From Candidatus Nanopelagicaceae bacterium (GTDB lineage: Bacteria > Actinomycetota > Actinomycetes > Nanopelagicales > Nanopelagicaceae): a stretch of 12,548 nt of DNA. Made by a program: the position numbers and the translations under genes. Of the stretch, positions 1-6,939 are shown in pieces (position 1 is the stretch's first letter; each line of letters starts with the position of its first letter). The notes under the pieces were generated by a model that did no database searches, was not told where the DNA came from, and saw nothing but the letters and a program-made list of their open reading frames with translations. The stretch covers positions 1 to 12,548 of the forward strand of contig CANLFL010000014.1 of NCBI GenBank assembly GCA_947489825.1. Direction: 5' to 3'.

Positions 1-244
1 TGCAGTTGTTGAGTTCTCCCAGAATTCTTCACTGTTGGAACTTGTTCTGTGTGAAGAGCAAGGTGTATCTTGGTACGAAAAGAGCGGCTTAAGTGAAAAC
101 TCTTTTGCCGCGAATGGCGGCGCAATTCCGCTTAAGACCCAAGACTCACAATTAGCTGGTGTTCTCATCGTCAGTGGAATGGCTGGGCCGGATGACCATC
201 GCTTAGCAGTTTCTGGGGTAAAAGCATTCAAAGGAAGAAGGTAA
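1..244 (+). CDS. UPF0303 / heme-degrading-domain (HbpS/GlcG-like) protein, 3' end only
   Basis: The frame is open from base 2 to the TAA at 242-244 and enters from outside the window, so this is the C-terminal ~80 residues of a longer protein (the family is usually about 150-170 aa). The visible part holds the two blocks I associate with the UPF0303/DUF336 family: an A-x-GG-x-[IF]-P block (AANGGAIPL) and the closing V-S-G-x-x-x-x-[DE]-DH block (VSGMAGPDDHRLAV). Relatives bind heme or corrinoid or have no known role. Many relatives have His where this protein has Asn in the first block. The stop lies 3 bases before the next ATG, and the purine-rich end of this gene (AGGAAGAAGG) serves as the next gene's ribosome binding site, so the two are co-transcribed. 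Association with sugar genes suggests an accessory role in carbohydrate metabolism. Function unknown. Confidence 0.72.
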   Translation, partial: AVVEFSQNSSLLELVLCEEQGVSWYEKSGLSENSFAANGGAIPLKTQDSQLAGVLIVSGMAGPDDHRLAVSGVKAFKGRR

Positions 245-247
245 ACA

Positions 248-1036
248 ATGCGAAATCCAAATACTTCACTACAGCTCTACACCTTGCGTCACGAGATTGA
301 GAAAGACTTTAGTGGCTCTTTAGAGCGAGCAGCCACAATCGGATTTACACAAGTTGAACCCTGGAATTTTGTTGCACAAGTAGATAATTATGCAAAAGCT
401 TTCGCTGCCAATGGAATTACTGCTCCAAGTGCACACGCTCATCTAGTCGGTATTTCTCGAAGAGAAACCTTCGAGGCGGCTGTAAAGCTTGGGATCAAAA
501 CTGTGATCGAACCGATTGTTGATCAATCGAAGTGGCAAAATGCCAATGATATTAGCGAGATCGCGCATGAGATGAATAAGGCAGCCGAAGAGGCGGTCGA
601 ATACGGTCTGCAGGTTGGATATCACAATCATGCATGGGAGATTGCTACAAAGATAAATGAAGAATCAGCCCTTGAATTCTTTGAGAGCATGCTCGAAGCT
701 AGAGTAATTCTTGAAGTAGATGCCTACTGGGTGCATGCCGGCGGCCTTCATGGACCAGATTTACTCTCTCGACTCGGAAATCGCGTTCAATTCCTTCACA
801 TCAAAGATGGTAAAAATGTTAGAGGCTCTGATAATACTTTTAATGAGCGTGGTGAATTAGTAAAGAGTGAAACCGATACCCGACTTCAGGTTCCTGCCGG
901 TCGTGGTGAAGTTCCACTAGCTGCAGTAATTGCAACCGCTCCGCACGCACTTCCAATAGTTGAGTTTGACGAGTATGCGGGTGATATTTTCGAAGGTATC
1001 AAGGAGAGCCTGGAGTATGTAAAGGGATTACCTTAA
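248..1036 (+). CDS. Sugar phosphate isomerase/epimerase family TIM-barrel protein (AP endonuclease 2-like fold)
   Basis: This 262-residue protein has the usual length for the xylose-isomerase-like TIM-barrel superfamily. It begins with the typical QLYTLR strand (residues 9-14). Later come VGYHNHAWE (123-131), ILEVDAYWVHAGG (154-166), FLHIKDGK (182-189) and PIVEFDEY (236-243). The likely divalent-metal ligands are Glu156/Asp158, His184 and Glu239, by analogy with the family. No signal peptide is visible, so it is cytoplasmic. ATG 248 is preceded by a strong AGGAAGAAGG site. Its TAA shares one base with the ATG of the GH1 gene (TAATG), which implies translational coupling. Relatives include inosose dehydratases, tagatose/psicose epimerases and YcjR-type enzymes acting on 3-keto-glycosides. 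The neighbouring glycosidase favours a role in isomerising or cleaving a sugar released from a glycoside. The exact substrate cannot be read from sequence. Confidence 0.85.
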   Translation: MRNPNTSLQLYTLRHEIEKDFSGSLERAATIGFTQVEPWNFVAQVDNYAKAFAANGITAPSAHAHLVGISRRETFEAAVKLGIKTVIEPIVDQSKWQNANDISEIAHEMNKAAEEAVEYGLQVGYHNHAWEIATKINEESALEFFESMLEARVILEVDAYWVHAGGLHGPDLLSRLGNRVQFLHIKDGKNVRGSDNTFNERGELVKSETDTRLQVPAGRGEVPLAAVIATAPHALPIVEFDEYAGDIFEGIKESLEYVKGLP

Positions 1037-2412
1037 TGAGTCTGCGCAATGTGGATACTTCATCACTTCCAAAAGATTTCATCTGGGGAGCTGGCACCTC
1101 ATCGATGCAGATCGAAGGTGGGCATGCATCTGGCGATAGAGGAAGATGTATTTGGGATGCTTTAGGTGAAGTTCCTGGTGCAATTAAAGATGGTTCAGGT
1201 GCTAATCATCGAGGCGTGGAGCATATTGAAATGTTAGAAACTGATCTTAACATCATGAAGGAACTCTCTCTTGATTCATATCGCTTTTCGATCTCTTGGC
1301 CGCGAGTTCAGCCAACTGGATCAGGGGCATTCAATGAAAAAGGCATGGCGTTCTACGATCGCCTCATTGATGGATTACTAGAACGAGATATTCAACCGAA
1401 TCTAACTTTGTATCACTGGGATCTCCCAGAAGAATTGCAAGCTATTGGTGGATGGGCTAATCCCGAAGTTGTAGATCTATATAGTGAATATGCGGGAAAA
1501 ATGTCAGCGCGTTATGGAGACAGAGTTAAGTACTGGGCGATGATTAACGAGCCGTGGTGTGTAGCTTGGCTTGGGAATTTAACAGGCGAACATGCGCCAG
1601 GTATCCGTGATCTACCAACGGCAGTCAAGGTCGCACACCAATTAGTCCGTGCGCATGCAAAGGGTTCACAGGCAGTAAAGAGTGAATCTCCTCATGTTCT
1701 TGTCGGAGCCGTCAACAATCTGACAAATCCCATGTTAATTGGTCCGTCCACAGTAGAAAACTTGAAGGATCTCGAGATCGTCGATGGTTATAAGAATCGT
1801 TGGTGGATGCAGGGAATGTATGAAGGAAAGTATCCTGCTGATCTAGTAGAGATTTTTGAGCGTGAAACCGGAATCTTCTGTGACGAAAATGAAATTGGTG
1901 ATGTTTCATCTGGCAGGGATTGGATTGGCGTGAACTACTACAACGCTGATGTCTTTAAAGGCGGCGGCAATGGCGCAGAACTTTTCCCAGGAACTACTTC
2001 AATCGATGGCGCAGGCTTTGGAAAAGAGCGCACGGACATGGGTTGGTCTTGGACTCCAGATGGTATTAAAGAGACACTCATTCAGGTCTCACAGAGGTAT
2101 CCAGATATTCCTATCTTCGTAGCCGAAAATGGCACATGCTATAACTATGGGCCGTCAGAAGATGGAAAGATTCATGACATCAAAAGAGATGAATACATTG
2201 CACGCTACATCAGTGCATGTGTCGATGCTCATAAGAGTGGTGTCAATCTCAAGGGTTATTACGTCTGGTCCCTCTTGGATAATTTCGAATGGGCCTGGGG
2301 CTTTGAAATGCGTTTCGGACTCGTCTTTGTTGATTTCAAAAATAAGATGAAGAGAACTCTCAAGGAGAGTGCACTGGCATATAGGGACCTGATTCGTTCA
2401 TTTAGGAGTTAA
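1036..2412 (+). CDS. Glycoside hydrolase family 1 beta-glucosidase/beta-glycosidase
   Basis: This 458-residue protein is a full-length GH1 retaining glycosidase. It shows the N-terminal FIWGAGTSSMQIEG block (15-28), YRFSISWPRV (82-91), LYHWDLPEELQ (125-135) with substrate-binding His127, and INEPW (170-174) carrying acid/base Glu172. It also has VAENGT with nucleophile Glu364, and WSLLDNFEWAWGF near the C-terminus with sugar-contacting Glu418. All catalytic residues are present. No signal peptide is seen, so it works in the cytoplasm on an imported di- or oligosaccharide or aryl-glycoside, probably releasing glucose or a related hexose. Its ATG overlaps the preceding TAA by one base, and an AAAGGGA site lies about 10 bases upstream. 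The regulator at 2463 follows after 50 bases. GH1 members vary in specificity (glucose, galactose, fucose, 6-phospho-sugars). The absence of a nearby PTS gene argues weakly against a 6-phospho substrate. Confidence 0.95.
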   Translation: MSLRNVDTSSLPKDFIWGAGTSSMQIEGGHASGDRGRCIWDALGEVPGAIKDGSGANHRGVEHIEMLETDLNIMKELSLDSYRFSISWPRVQPTGSGAFNEKGMAFYDRLIDGLLERDIQPNLTLYHWDLPEELQAIGGWANPEVVDLYSEYAGKMSARYGDRVKYWAMINEPWCVAWLGNLTGEHAPGIRDLPTAVKVAHQLVRAHAKGSQAVKSESPHVLVGAVNNLTNPMLIGPSTVENLKDLEIVDGYKNRWWMQGMYEGKYPADLVEIFERETGIFCDENEIGDVSSGRDWIGVNYYNADVFKGGGNGAELFPGTTSIDGAGFGKERTDMGWSWTPDGIKETLIQVSQRYPDIPIFVAENGTCYNYGPSEDGKIHDIKRDEYIARYISACVDAHKSGVNLKGYYVWSLLDNFEWAWGFEMRFGLVFVDFKNKMKRTLKESALAYRDLIRSFRS

Positions 2413-2428
2413 TTCTAAGCGTGAATAT

Positions 2429-2456
2429 TTCCCATACTCTCCTGCGTTGATAGGAT
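2429..2456 (+). promoter_or_regulatory. Candidate promoter (or ribosome binding site) for the LacI-family gene
   Basis: TAGGAT at 2451-2456 stands exactly 6 bases before GTG 2463, the spacing of a -10 element for a leaderless transcript. TTCCCA at 2429-2434, 16 bases further upstream, matches the -35 consensus at four of six positions. The same hexamer contains AGGA, which could instead act as a Shine-Dalgarno site 7 bases from the GTG. Sequence alone cannot separate the two readings. Confidence 0.35.
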
Positions 2457-2462
2457 CAGCCC

Positions 2463-3482
2463 GTGAAGGAAAATGTCACGCTAGAAGATGTTGCTAAACG
2501 CGCCAAAGTTTCGCGGGCAACGGTTTCTCGCGCCGTAAATTCTCCAGAATCGGTATCTCCCGATGCACTCAAGCGAATAAATAAAGCGATCAAGGATATG
2601 AATTACATCCCTAATCGCCATGCTCGTGCCTTAACAGGAGTACGTACACAGACAATCGGACTCATATTCTTTCACGACATCAACACACTCTTTGAGTCAG
2701 CTTTCTGGGGTCATGTAATTAACCCGATTTACGAAAAGCTGAGCGCTCTCGGTTATGACTTACAACTCATTGCACATGCGAGAAAAAGCACTGCCGAAAA
2801 TGAGTACTCCGAAGATATCGCAGAAAAAATATCTGGATATAACGTTGATGGATTCATAGTTGTAGGTCAAGTTCCAAAGAATCTGGAATCAATTTTTAGT
2901 CAAGTAAGAATCCCCATGATCGCCTTTGGTGCGCCGCTATTTCCCACGACAACAATTTCCTGGGTCGATACCGACAATCGGGTGGGTGGCAGAATGGCCA
3001 TTGATTATTTGGTAAGTAAGAAGCGAAAAAGAATCGGCATGATCACCGGTGGATTAGATCAATCCTGGAGCGTTTCCCGTTTTGAGGGCTACAAGAAAGG
3101 TCTTCTCAAGGCCGGTATTGAATATGACCCTTCACTAGTTGAGCACAGTTCCAATACATACGCGAGTAGTGCTGCAATGACTGAACGCTTAATGCATCGA
3201 CGCCATGATATTGATGCAATCTTTGCAGGTAATGACGAGATGGCTTTTGCCGTTATTCAAACCTTAAAAGAGTTGAACTACTCCGTGGGCTCAGATGTTT
3301 TGGTGATCGGTTTTGACAATACAAACCGTGGTCTACAGACCTTTCCAAATATCACGACAATCGGTCAAGATTTTGAAAAAATTGGAGAGAGTTTGGTAGC
3401 TGGATTGTTGAAGAAGTTGAAGGGTGAGAAGGTTTTATCTAAGAAAATTGCGCCGAAATTGATCATTCGAGGTAGTGCTTAG
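2463..3482 (+). CDS. LacI-family transcriptional regulator
   Basis: This 339-residue protein has the standard LacI layout. An N-terminal helix-turn-helix (VTLEDVAKRAKVSRATVSRAV, about residues 5-25) is followed by the hinge region (PNRHARALTG, 50-59). Next comes a periplasmic-binding-protein-like effector domain. It includes the family blocks VDTDNRVGGRMAIDYL, AIFAGNDEMAFAVIQTL and VIGFDN. It should bind an operator as a dimer and respond to a sugar, most likely one produced or consumed by the upstream GH1 and isomerase genes. I chose GTG 2463 because it places the helix-turn-helix at the usual distance from the N-terminus and has AGGA or TAGGAT upstream. The 50-base gap after the GH1 gene allows either read-through or its own promoter. 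The gene ends one base before the stop codon of the convergent glpX. No clear operator palindrome was found inside the window. Confidence 0.93.
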   Translation: MKENVTLEDVAKRAKVSRATVSRAVNSPESVSPDALKRINKAIKDMNYIPNRHARALTGVRTQTIGLIFFHDINTLFESAFWGHVINPIYEKLSALGYDLQLIAHARKSTAENEYSEDIAEKISGYNVDGFIVVGQVPKNLESIFSQVRIPMIAFGAPLFPTTTISWVDTDNRVGGRMAIDYLVSKKRKRIGMITGGLDQSWSVSRFEGYKKGLLKAGIEYDPSLVEHSSNTYASSAAMTERLMHRRHDIDAIFAGNDEMAFAVIQTLKELNYSVGSDVLVIGFDNTNRGLQTFPNITTIGQDFEKIGESLVAGLLKKLKGEKVLSKKIAPKLIIRGSA

Positions 3483-3483
3483 C

Positions 3484-4395
3484 CTACAGATTGTGTTCGG
3501 TCTGAATCAAGCGCACCGTCTTTGATTTTCCACGCATAACCAGCGAGTTGCTAGTCGCTCCAAATTTTGTATATCTGACACCCTGAACTAACTCTCCGTC
3601 GGTGATTCCTGTCGCTGAGAGAAAGACATCATCAGAGTTACAGAGATCAGAGGTGGTGAGCACGCGAGCTTCGGTGACTCCATCTCTATGTAGCTGGCCT
3701 TGAATTGCACCACCTAAACAGATCATCGCAACTGCCGTGATTACTCCTTCAGGAGTACCGCCAATTCCCATAAGAAGATCGATTCCAGTATCTGGTCTGG
3801 CAGTTTCAATCGCGGCGGCAACATCTCCATCTTGAATTAATTTGATTCTGGCACCGGTTGCTCGTATCTCTTCGATAAGCCCAAGGTGGCGAGGACGGTT
3901 GAGAACGACGACGGTAATGTCGCTGACCTTAAGAGCTTTAGCCTTTGCAACCGCTGCAATATTTGTAGCGACGGAAGCGCGAATATCAATCACAGAGGCT
4001 GCTTCCGGACCGGTAACTATTTTGTTCATATAAAAACTATCTTGTGGATCAAACATCGAACCACGTGGAGCTAGCGCGATCACACTTATTGCGCCATCCA
4101 TTCCTTGGGCAGTAAGTGAAGTTCCATCAATAGGATCGACGGCAACATCACACGATGGGCCGTCACCGTTTCCGACCTGTTCTCCGTTATGAAGCATCGG
4201 CGCTTGATCTTTCTCGCCTTCACCAATGACGACAACGCCAGACATATCAACTGTATTAATCATTGCGCGCATAGCTTTTACTGCTGCGCCATCTGCTAAA
4301 TCTTTCTCACCGCGTCCAACCCAGGGTGCTGCAGCAAGTGCTGCCGTCTCCGTCACGCGAACCAACTCAAGAGCTAAGTTGCGATCTGGAATCAT
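3484..4395 (-). CDS. glpX: Class II fructose-1,6-bisphosphatase (GlpX)
   Basis: This enzyme hydrolyses fructose 1,6-bisphosphate to fructose 6-phosphate in gluconeogenesis, in the cytoplasm, with divalent metal. The 303-residue protein carries [11 protein letters not shown] at the start, [14 protein letters not shown] (55-68), the metal/phosphate motif DPIDGT (87-92), GIGGTPEGV, and the closing [15 protein letters not shown] and [10 protein letters not shown] blocks. It most resembles mycobacterial GlpX. Compared with my recollection of that protein it is shorter at the C-terminus by roughly 25 residues and lacks a short charged insertion after the GGAIQ-QL segment, so it is a compact but apparently complete version. 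ATG 4395 is preceded by GAGGGAG, which lies in the last codons of murA. The gap to murA is only 5 bases, so the two genes form one transcript. No other fructose-bisphosphatase is visible here. Confidence 0.95.
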   Translation of the reverse strand: MIPDRNLALELVRVTETAALAAAPWVGRGEKDLADGAAVKAMRAMINTVDMSGVVVIGEGEKDQAPMLHNGEQVGNGDGPSCDVAVDPIDGTSLTAQGMDGAISVIALAPRGSMFDPQDSFYMNKIVTGPEAASVIDIRASVATNIAAVAKAKALKVSDITVVVLNRPRHLGLIEEIRATGARIKLIQDGDVAAAIETARPDTGIDLLMGIGGTPEGVITAVAMICLGGAIQGQLHRDGVTEARVLTTSDLCNSDDVFLSATGITDGELVQGVRYTKFGATSNSLVMRGKSKTVRLIQTEHNL

Positions 4396-4400
4396 GTTAT

Positions 4401-5678
4401 TTACTCCCTCGTCACATCTGCGCCGAGGGCGCGAAGTTGTTCTGCAAACGCAGGATAACCGCGGTCCACGTGGAATGCGCCATCTACAGTGGTGACACCC
4501 TCTGCGACAAGGGCTGCTAGAACAAGGCCGGCACCTGCGCGAATATCTGTCGCCTCAACTGGGGCACCAGAAAGCTGTGGGATACCGTGAATTGAAGCGT
4601 GATGGCCATCGACATGAATTTGTGCGCCTAGGCGACTGAGTTCATTGACGAACATAAAACGAGATTCAAAGACATTTTCTGTCACAAGAGAATCACCATC
4701 AGCAATCGAATTCATGGCGATGATAAATGGCAGTAGGTCGGTAGCAAAGCCAGGATAGGGAAGTGTTGCAACATCAACTGAAGTAGGACGCTGTTCCATC
4801 TTTACACGCACACCATCGGCAGTAGATGTGACAATTGCTCCAGCAGAGGTCAATTTCTCAAGCATGACTTCCATATGATCTGCACGTGCGCCATGAATAG
4901 TGATATCTCCTTGCGTCATCGCTGCTGCAAATGCCCATGTACCAGCGATAATGCGATCGGTAACAGTGATGTGATGGGCAGGGCTCAACTCTTTAACACC
5001 AGTAATTGTGATGACAGGTGAACCAAGTCCTGCAATCTTTGCACCCATCGAGATGAGAAATTCACCGAGATCAACTAAATCTGGTTCGCGCGCTGCATTT
5101 TCAATTGTGGTTACACCTTGGGCTAATACAGCTGCCGTCATGAGATTTTCTGTTGCGCCAACACTAGGAAAATCTAGAGAGATTGCAGCACCAATTAAAC
5201 CTTGTGGTGCTTCAGCAATGACATATCCGTGTTCAACGTGTGCTGTTGCACCTAGCGATTCAAGACCCTTGATGTGAAAATCTAATCCACGAGAACCGAT
5301 GGCATCTCCGCCCGGCAAGGCAACTTCGGCGAGACCAATGCGCGCCACCAGTGGCCCTAAAACATTTATTGATGCACGCATCTTGCGAACAAGGTCGTAA
5401 TCGGCGCGATGCATCGGAGTCTGTGGAACATCGATGATCAGCAGCGAGCCTTCATGCGTGACGGTGCAGCCCAATCGTCTCAGCAGGTCAGACATAATTT
5501 CCACATCTGCAATCGCTGGCACATTTGCGATCGTGGTCTTACCGACGGCTAGAAGGGATGCCGCCATCAATTTCAGGACCGAATTTTTAGCGCCACCTAC
5601 GTGGACCTCGCCGACCAGTCTGGCGCCTCCATGTATGCGGAAGCGATCGTCCTGGTGGAGATCGTGCTGAGGTGCCAT
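4401..5678 (-). CDS. murA: UDP-N-acetylglucosamine 1-carboxyvinyltransferase (MurA), Asp-type active site
   Basis: MurA transfers enolpyruvate from phosphoenolpyruvate to UDP-GlcNAc, the first committed step of peptidoglycan synthesis. The 425-residue length is normal. Visible landmarks include [10 protein letters not shown] with Lys31/Asn32, [15 protein letters not shown] with Arg101, [10 protein letters not shown] with Asp314 (equivalent to the E. coli catalytic base Asp305), [12 protein letters not shown] with Arg380 and [16 protein letters not shown] with Arg406. At the position of E. coli Cys115 the protein reads [15 protein letters not shown], with Asp125 (codon GAT at 5304-5306). Mycobacterium tuberculosis MurA also has Asp here and is naturally insensitive to fosfomycin, which alkylates the Cys. 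No Shine-Dalgarno site precedes the ATG. Instead TAGAAT lies 6 bases upstream, suggesting a leaderless mRNA. glpX follows in the same operon. Confidence 0.97.
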   Translation of the reverse strand: MAPQHDLHQDDRFRIHGGARLVGEVHVGGAKNSVLKLMAASLLAVGKTTIANVPAIADVEIMSDLLRRLGCTVTHEGSLLIIDVPQTPMHRADYDLVRKMRASINVLGPLVARIGLAEVALPGGDAIGSRGLDFHIKGLESLGATAHVEHGYVIAEAPQGLIGAAISLDFPSVGATENLMTAAVLAQGVTTIENAAREPDLVDLGEFLISMGAKIAGLGSPVITITGVKELSPAHHITVTDRIIAGTWAFAAAMTQGDITIHGARADHMEVMLEKLTSAGAIVTSTADGVRVKMEQRPTSVDVATLPYPGFATDLLPFIIAMNSIADGDSLVTENVFESRFMFVNELSRLGAQIHVDGHHASIHGIPQLSGAPVEATDIRAGAGLVLAALVAEGVTTVDGAFHVDRGYPAFAEQLRALGADVTRE

Positions 5679-5714
5679 AGTGGCATTCTACTTATAAGGT
5701 AGCGCCATGGTTAA
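5679..5714 (-). promoter_or_regulatory. Predicted leaderless promoter of murA
   Basis: On the minus strand TAGAAT (5690-5685) matches the actinobacterial -10 consensus TAnnnT and five of six TATAAT positions. It is followed by the 6 bases GCCACT and then ATG, so the expected transcription start is the A of the start codon. TTAACC (5714-5709), 18 bases upstream of the -10, matches TTGACA at four positions and sits inside the first codons of the divergent adenosyltransferase gene. No purine-rich ribosome binding site is present, which agrees with leaderless translation. Confidence 0.6.
5695..5700 (+). promoter_or_regulatory. TAAGGT before the adenosyltransferase start: -10 element or ribosome binding site
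   Basis: TAAGGT lies exactly 6 bases before ATG 5707, the leaderless -10 geometry seen in other genes of this window, but it matches TATAAT only as TAnnnT. It also contains AAGG, a passable Shine-Dalgarno core 7 bases from the ATG. No good -35 was found upstream, where the sequence is the murA start. The site overlaps the divergent murA promoter. Confidence 0.35.
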
Positions 5715-6279
5715 TCTCACGCGTATTTATACAAAGACTGGCGATGACGGCACAACTTCTCTTGGAGATATGAGCCGTACATCCAAGAACGATCCTCGCC
5801 TAGAGGCATATGCAACTGTCGATGAAGCAAATTCGACGATCGGCGTTGTCCTTGCAACCGATGCGTTACCTGATGACGTCCGAGCCTTGCTTGTTCGAAT
5901 TCAGAATGATCTCTTTGATGTGGGTGCAGATCTTTGTACACCAGTAGTTGATGCTCCAGCTTTCGAGCCACTGCGCGTTTTAGAAACACAAATTGTCTAT
6001 TTAGAAAAAGCAATCGATAAGTACAACTCAGAGCTTGAATCATTGCGTTCATTTGTACTTCCATCAGGAACACCCGCTGCAGCACACCTGCATGTTGCTC
6101 GCACAGTTGTTCGTCGTGCAGAGCGTTGCACATGGGCGGCTATTCACGCATTCGGTGGGGGAGTAAATCCTCTGACAGCAAAATATCTCAATCGTTGTTC
6201 AGATCTGCTCTTCGTTCTTGCACGTATCGCAAATAAAGAGATTGGCGATCAACTCTGGGTTCCTGGAGCTAATCGTTAA
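5707..6279 (+). CDS. PduO-type ATP:cob(I)alamin adenosyltransferase
   Basis: The enzyme moves the adenosyl group of ATP to cob(I)alamin to make coenzyme B12, in the cytoplasm, normally as a trimer. The 190-residue protein shows the PduO-family N-terminal ATP motif IYTKTGDDGTTSLGD (7-21), then DPRLEAYATVDEANSTIG (29-46), FVLPSGTPAAAHLHVARTVVRRAER (117-140 region) with the conserved Arg cluster, and YLNRCSDLLFVLAR (160-173). It contains only the catalytic domain, without the C-terminal heme-binding domain of Salmonella PduO. It is divergent from murA with 28 bases between the starts. A similar murA/adenosyltransferase pair occurs around Rv1314c-Rv1315 in M. tuberculosis, so this is probably inherited gene order, not a functional link. 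It implies a B12-dependent enzyme elsewhere, since none is present here. It ends 3 bases before the convergent secreted-protein gene. Confidence 0.95.
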   Translation: MVNLTRIYTKTGDDGTTSLGDMSRTSKNDPRLEAYATVDEANSTIGVVLATDALPDDVRALLVRIQNDLFDVGADLCTPVVDAPAFEPLRVLETQIVYLEKAIDKYNSELESLRSFVLPSGTPAAAHLHVARTVVRRAERCTWAAIHAFGGGVNPLTAKYLNRCSDLLFVLARIANKEIGDQLWVPGANR

Positions 6280-6282
6280 TTT

Positions 6283-6939
6283 CTAGCGGCGAAGATAGGT
6301 GTTGCTAGGAACAGTCTCAGTTGTTGGATCCTGATGACAAGTAATCCCAATAGGGACTACCGCGATTGTTCCTGAATAGAGTTCACCTGAAGGCAGCACC
6401 AAGGTAACAACCTCTTTAGGGGCCGATTTTTTTGCAAGAGTGCGCAACATTCCCAGCGTTAAGAATGAACCAGTAAGATCAGGATTTGGCGTAATTACCT
6501 TTGAATCAATTTCCCAATACATACAACCAATAAGTGAAGCCACTTGCAGGCGGCCACATGAGAACTCTTTGCATACTGCGATCGCTTTAGCTAACGCCTT
6601 AGCCGTAGGAGTAAGGTCAGCAGCCACATTCATCATCACTTCTACAGATGGTGTTCGGTAGTAAATATCATCCATTACCTTAAATCCAAGCGGTGGCCAC
6701 TTCGGTGATGGAGATGGCGCTATGGGATTTCGCTTCTTCTTTACCGGTGGTTTCTTCGTCGGTGTTGCCTTCTTAGTAGCAGTTGCTTTTGGAGTTGGCG
6801 TTGGAGCGGCTTTTACGGTCGCCTTAGCTGTCGCTTTGACTGTGGCTTTAGGCGTCGGAGTTGGTGTCTTAGTTGCAGCTATCGCCTGCGCTGGAATAAG
6901 TGCAAGAACGAGCCCAAAAATTAGTGCTGCGCGTCTCAT
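6283..6939 (-). CDS. Secreted protein of unknown function with Lys/Thr/Pro/Ala-rich linker and four-Cys C-terminal domain
   Basis: I do not recognise a family. The 218-residue protein starts with a classic signal peptide: MRR, a hydrophobic core to about residue 16, and AIA just before a likely cut after Ala21. Residues 23-70 are almost only Lys, Thr, Pro, Ala and Val, ending KKPPVKKKR, with PTPTPKAT occurring at 26-33 and again at 46-53. Residues ~80-218 look globular and contain Cys123, Cys128, Cys139 and Cys201, enough for two disulfides outside the membrane. There is no lipobox, LPXTG motif or C-terminal membrane helix. Its ATG overlaps the permease TGA by 4 bases (ATGA) and has a GGTGGAG ribosome site, so it is made with the ABC transporter. 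A cationic linker could hold the domain against anionic cell-wall polymers. That is inference. It may be a transporter-associated binding or wall protein. Confidence 0.8.
   Translation of the reverse strand: MRRAALIFGLVLALIPAQAIAATKTPTPTPKATVKATAKATVKAAPTPTPKATATKKATPTKKPPVKKKRNPIAPSPSPKWPPLGFKVMDDIYYRTPSVEVMMNVAADLTPTAKALAKAIAVCKEFSCGRLQVASLIGCMYWEIDSKVITPNPDLTGSFLTLGMLRTLAKKSAPKEVVTLVLPSGELYSGTIAVVPIGITCHQDPTTETVPSNTYLRR
6730..6870 (-). repeat. Low-complexity coding stretch (KAT/PTP-rich linker)
   Basis: This segment encodes residues 24-70 of the secreted protein. Degenerate KAT[VAT]K and PTPTP units recur, and the octapeptide PTPTPKAT appears twice, 20 residues (60 bases) apart, with several synonymous base differences between copies. 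The repeat is therefore old or kept by selection on composition. It is not a fresh exact duplication. Confidence 0.7.

Noticed and set aside
2129..2350. A 73-residue plus-strand frame inside the GH1 gene.
   Set aside because: It is out of frame within the conserved catalytic C-terminal part of GH1, so it is a by-product of that coding sequence.
2413..2462. GAATATTTC (2423-2431) considered as a LacI-type operator.
   Set aside because: It is an imperfect, AT-only dyad without the central CG typical of many LacI-family operators, and no second copy is visible. It could easily be chance.
5679..5706. A cobalamin riboswitch before the adenosyltransferase gene.
   Set aside because: Only 28 bases are available, far too short for that element.
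6280..6311. Imperfect inverted repeat (TTTCTAGC with GCTAGGAA) across the stop codons of the convergent pair, considered as a terminator.
   Set aside because: The stem is AT-rich with a wobble pair and a 16-base loop, and no T-run follows on either strand.
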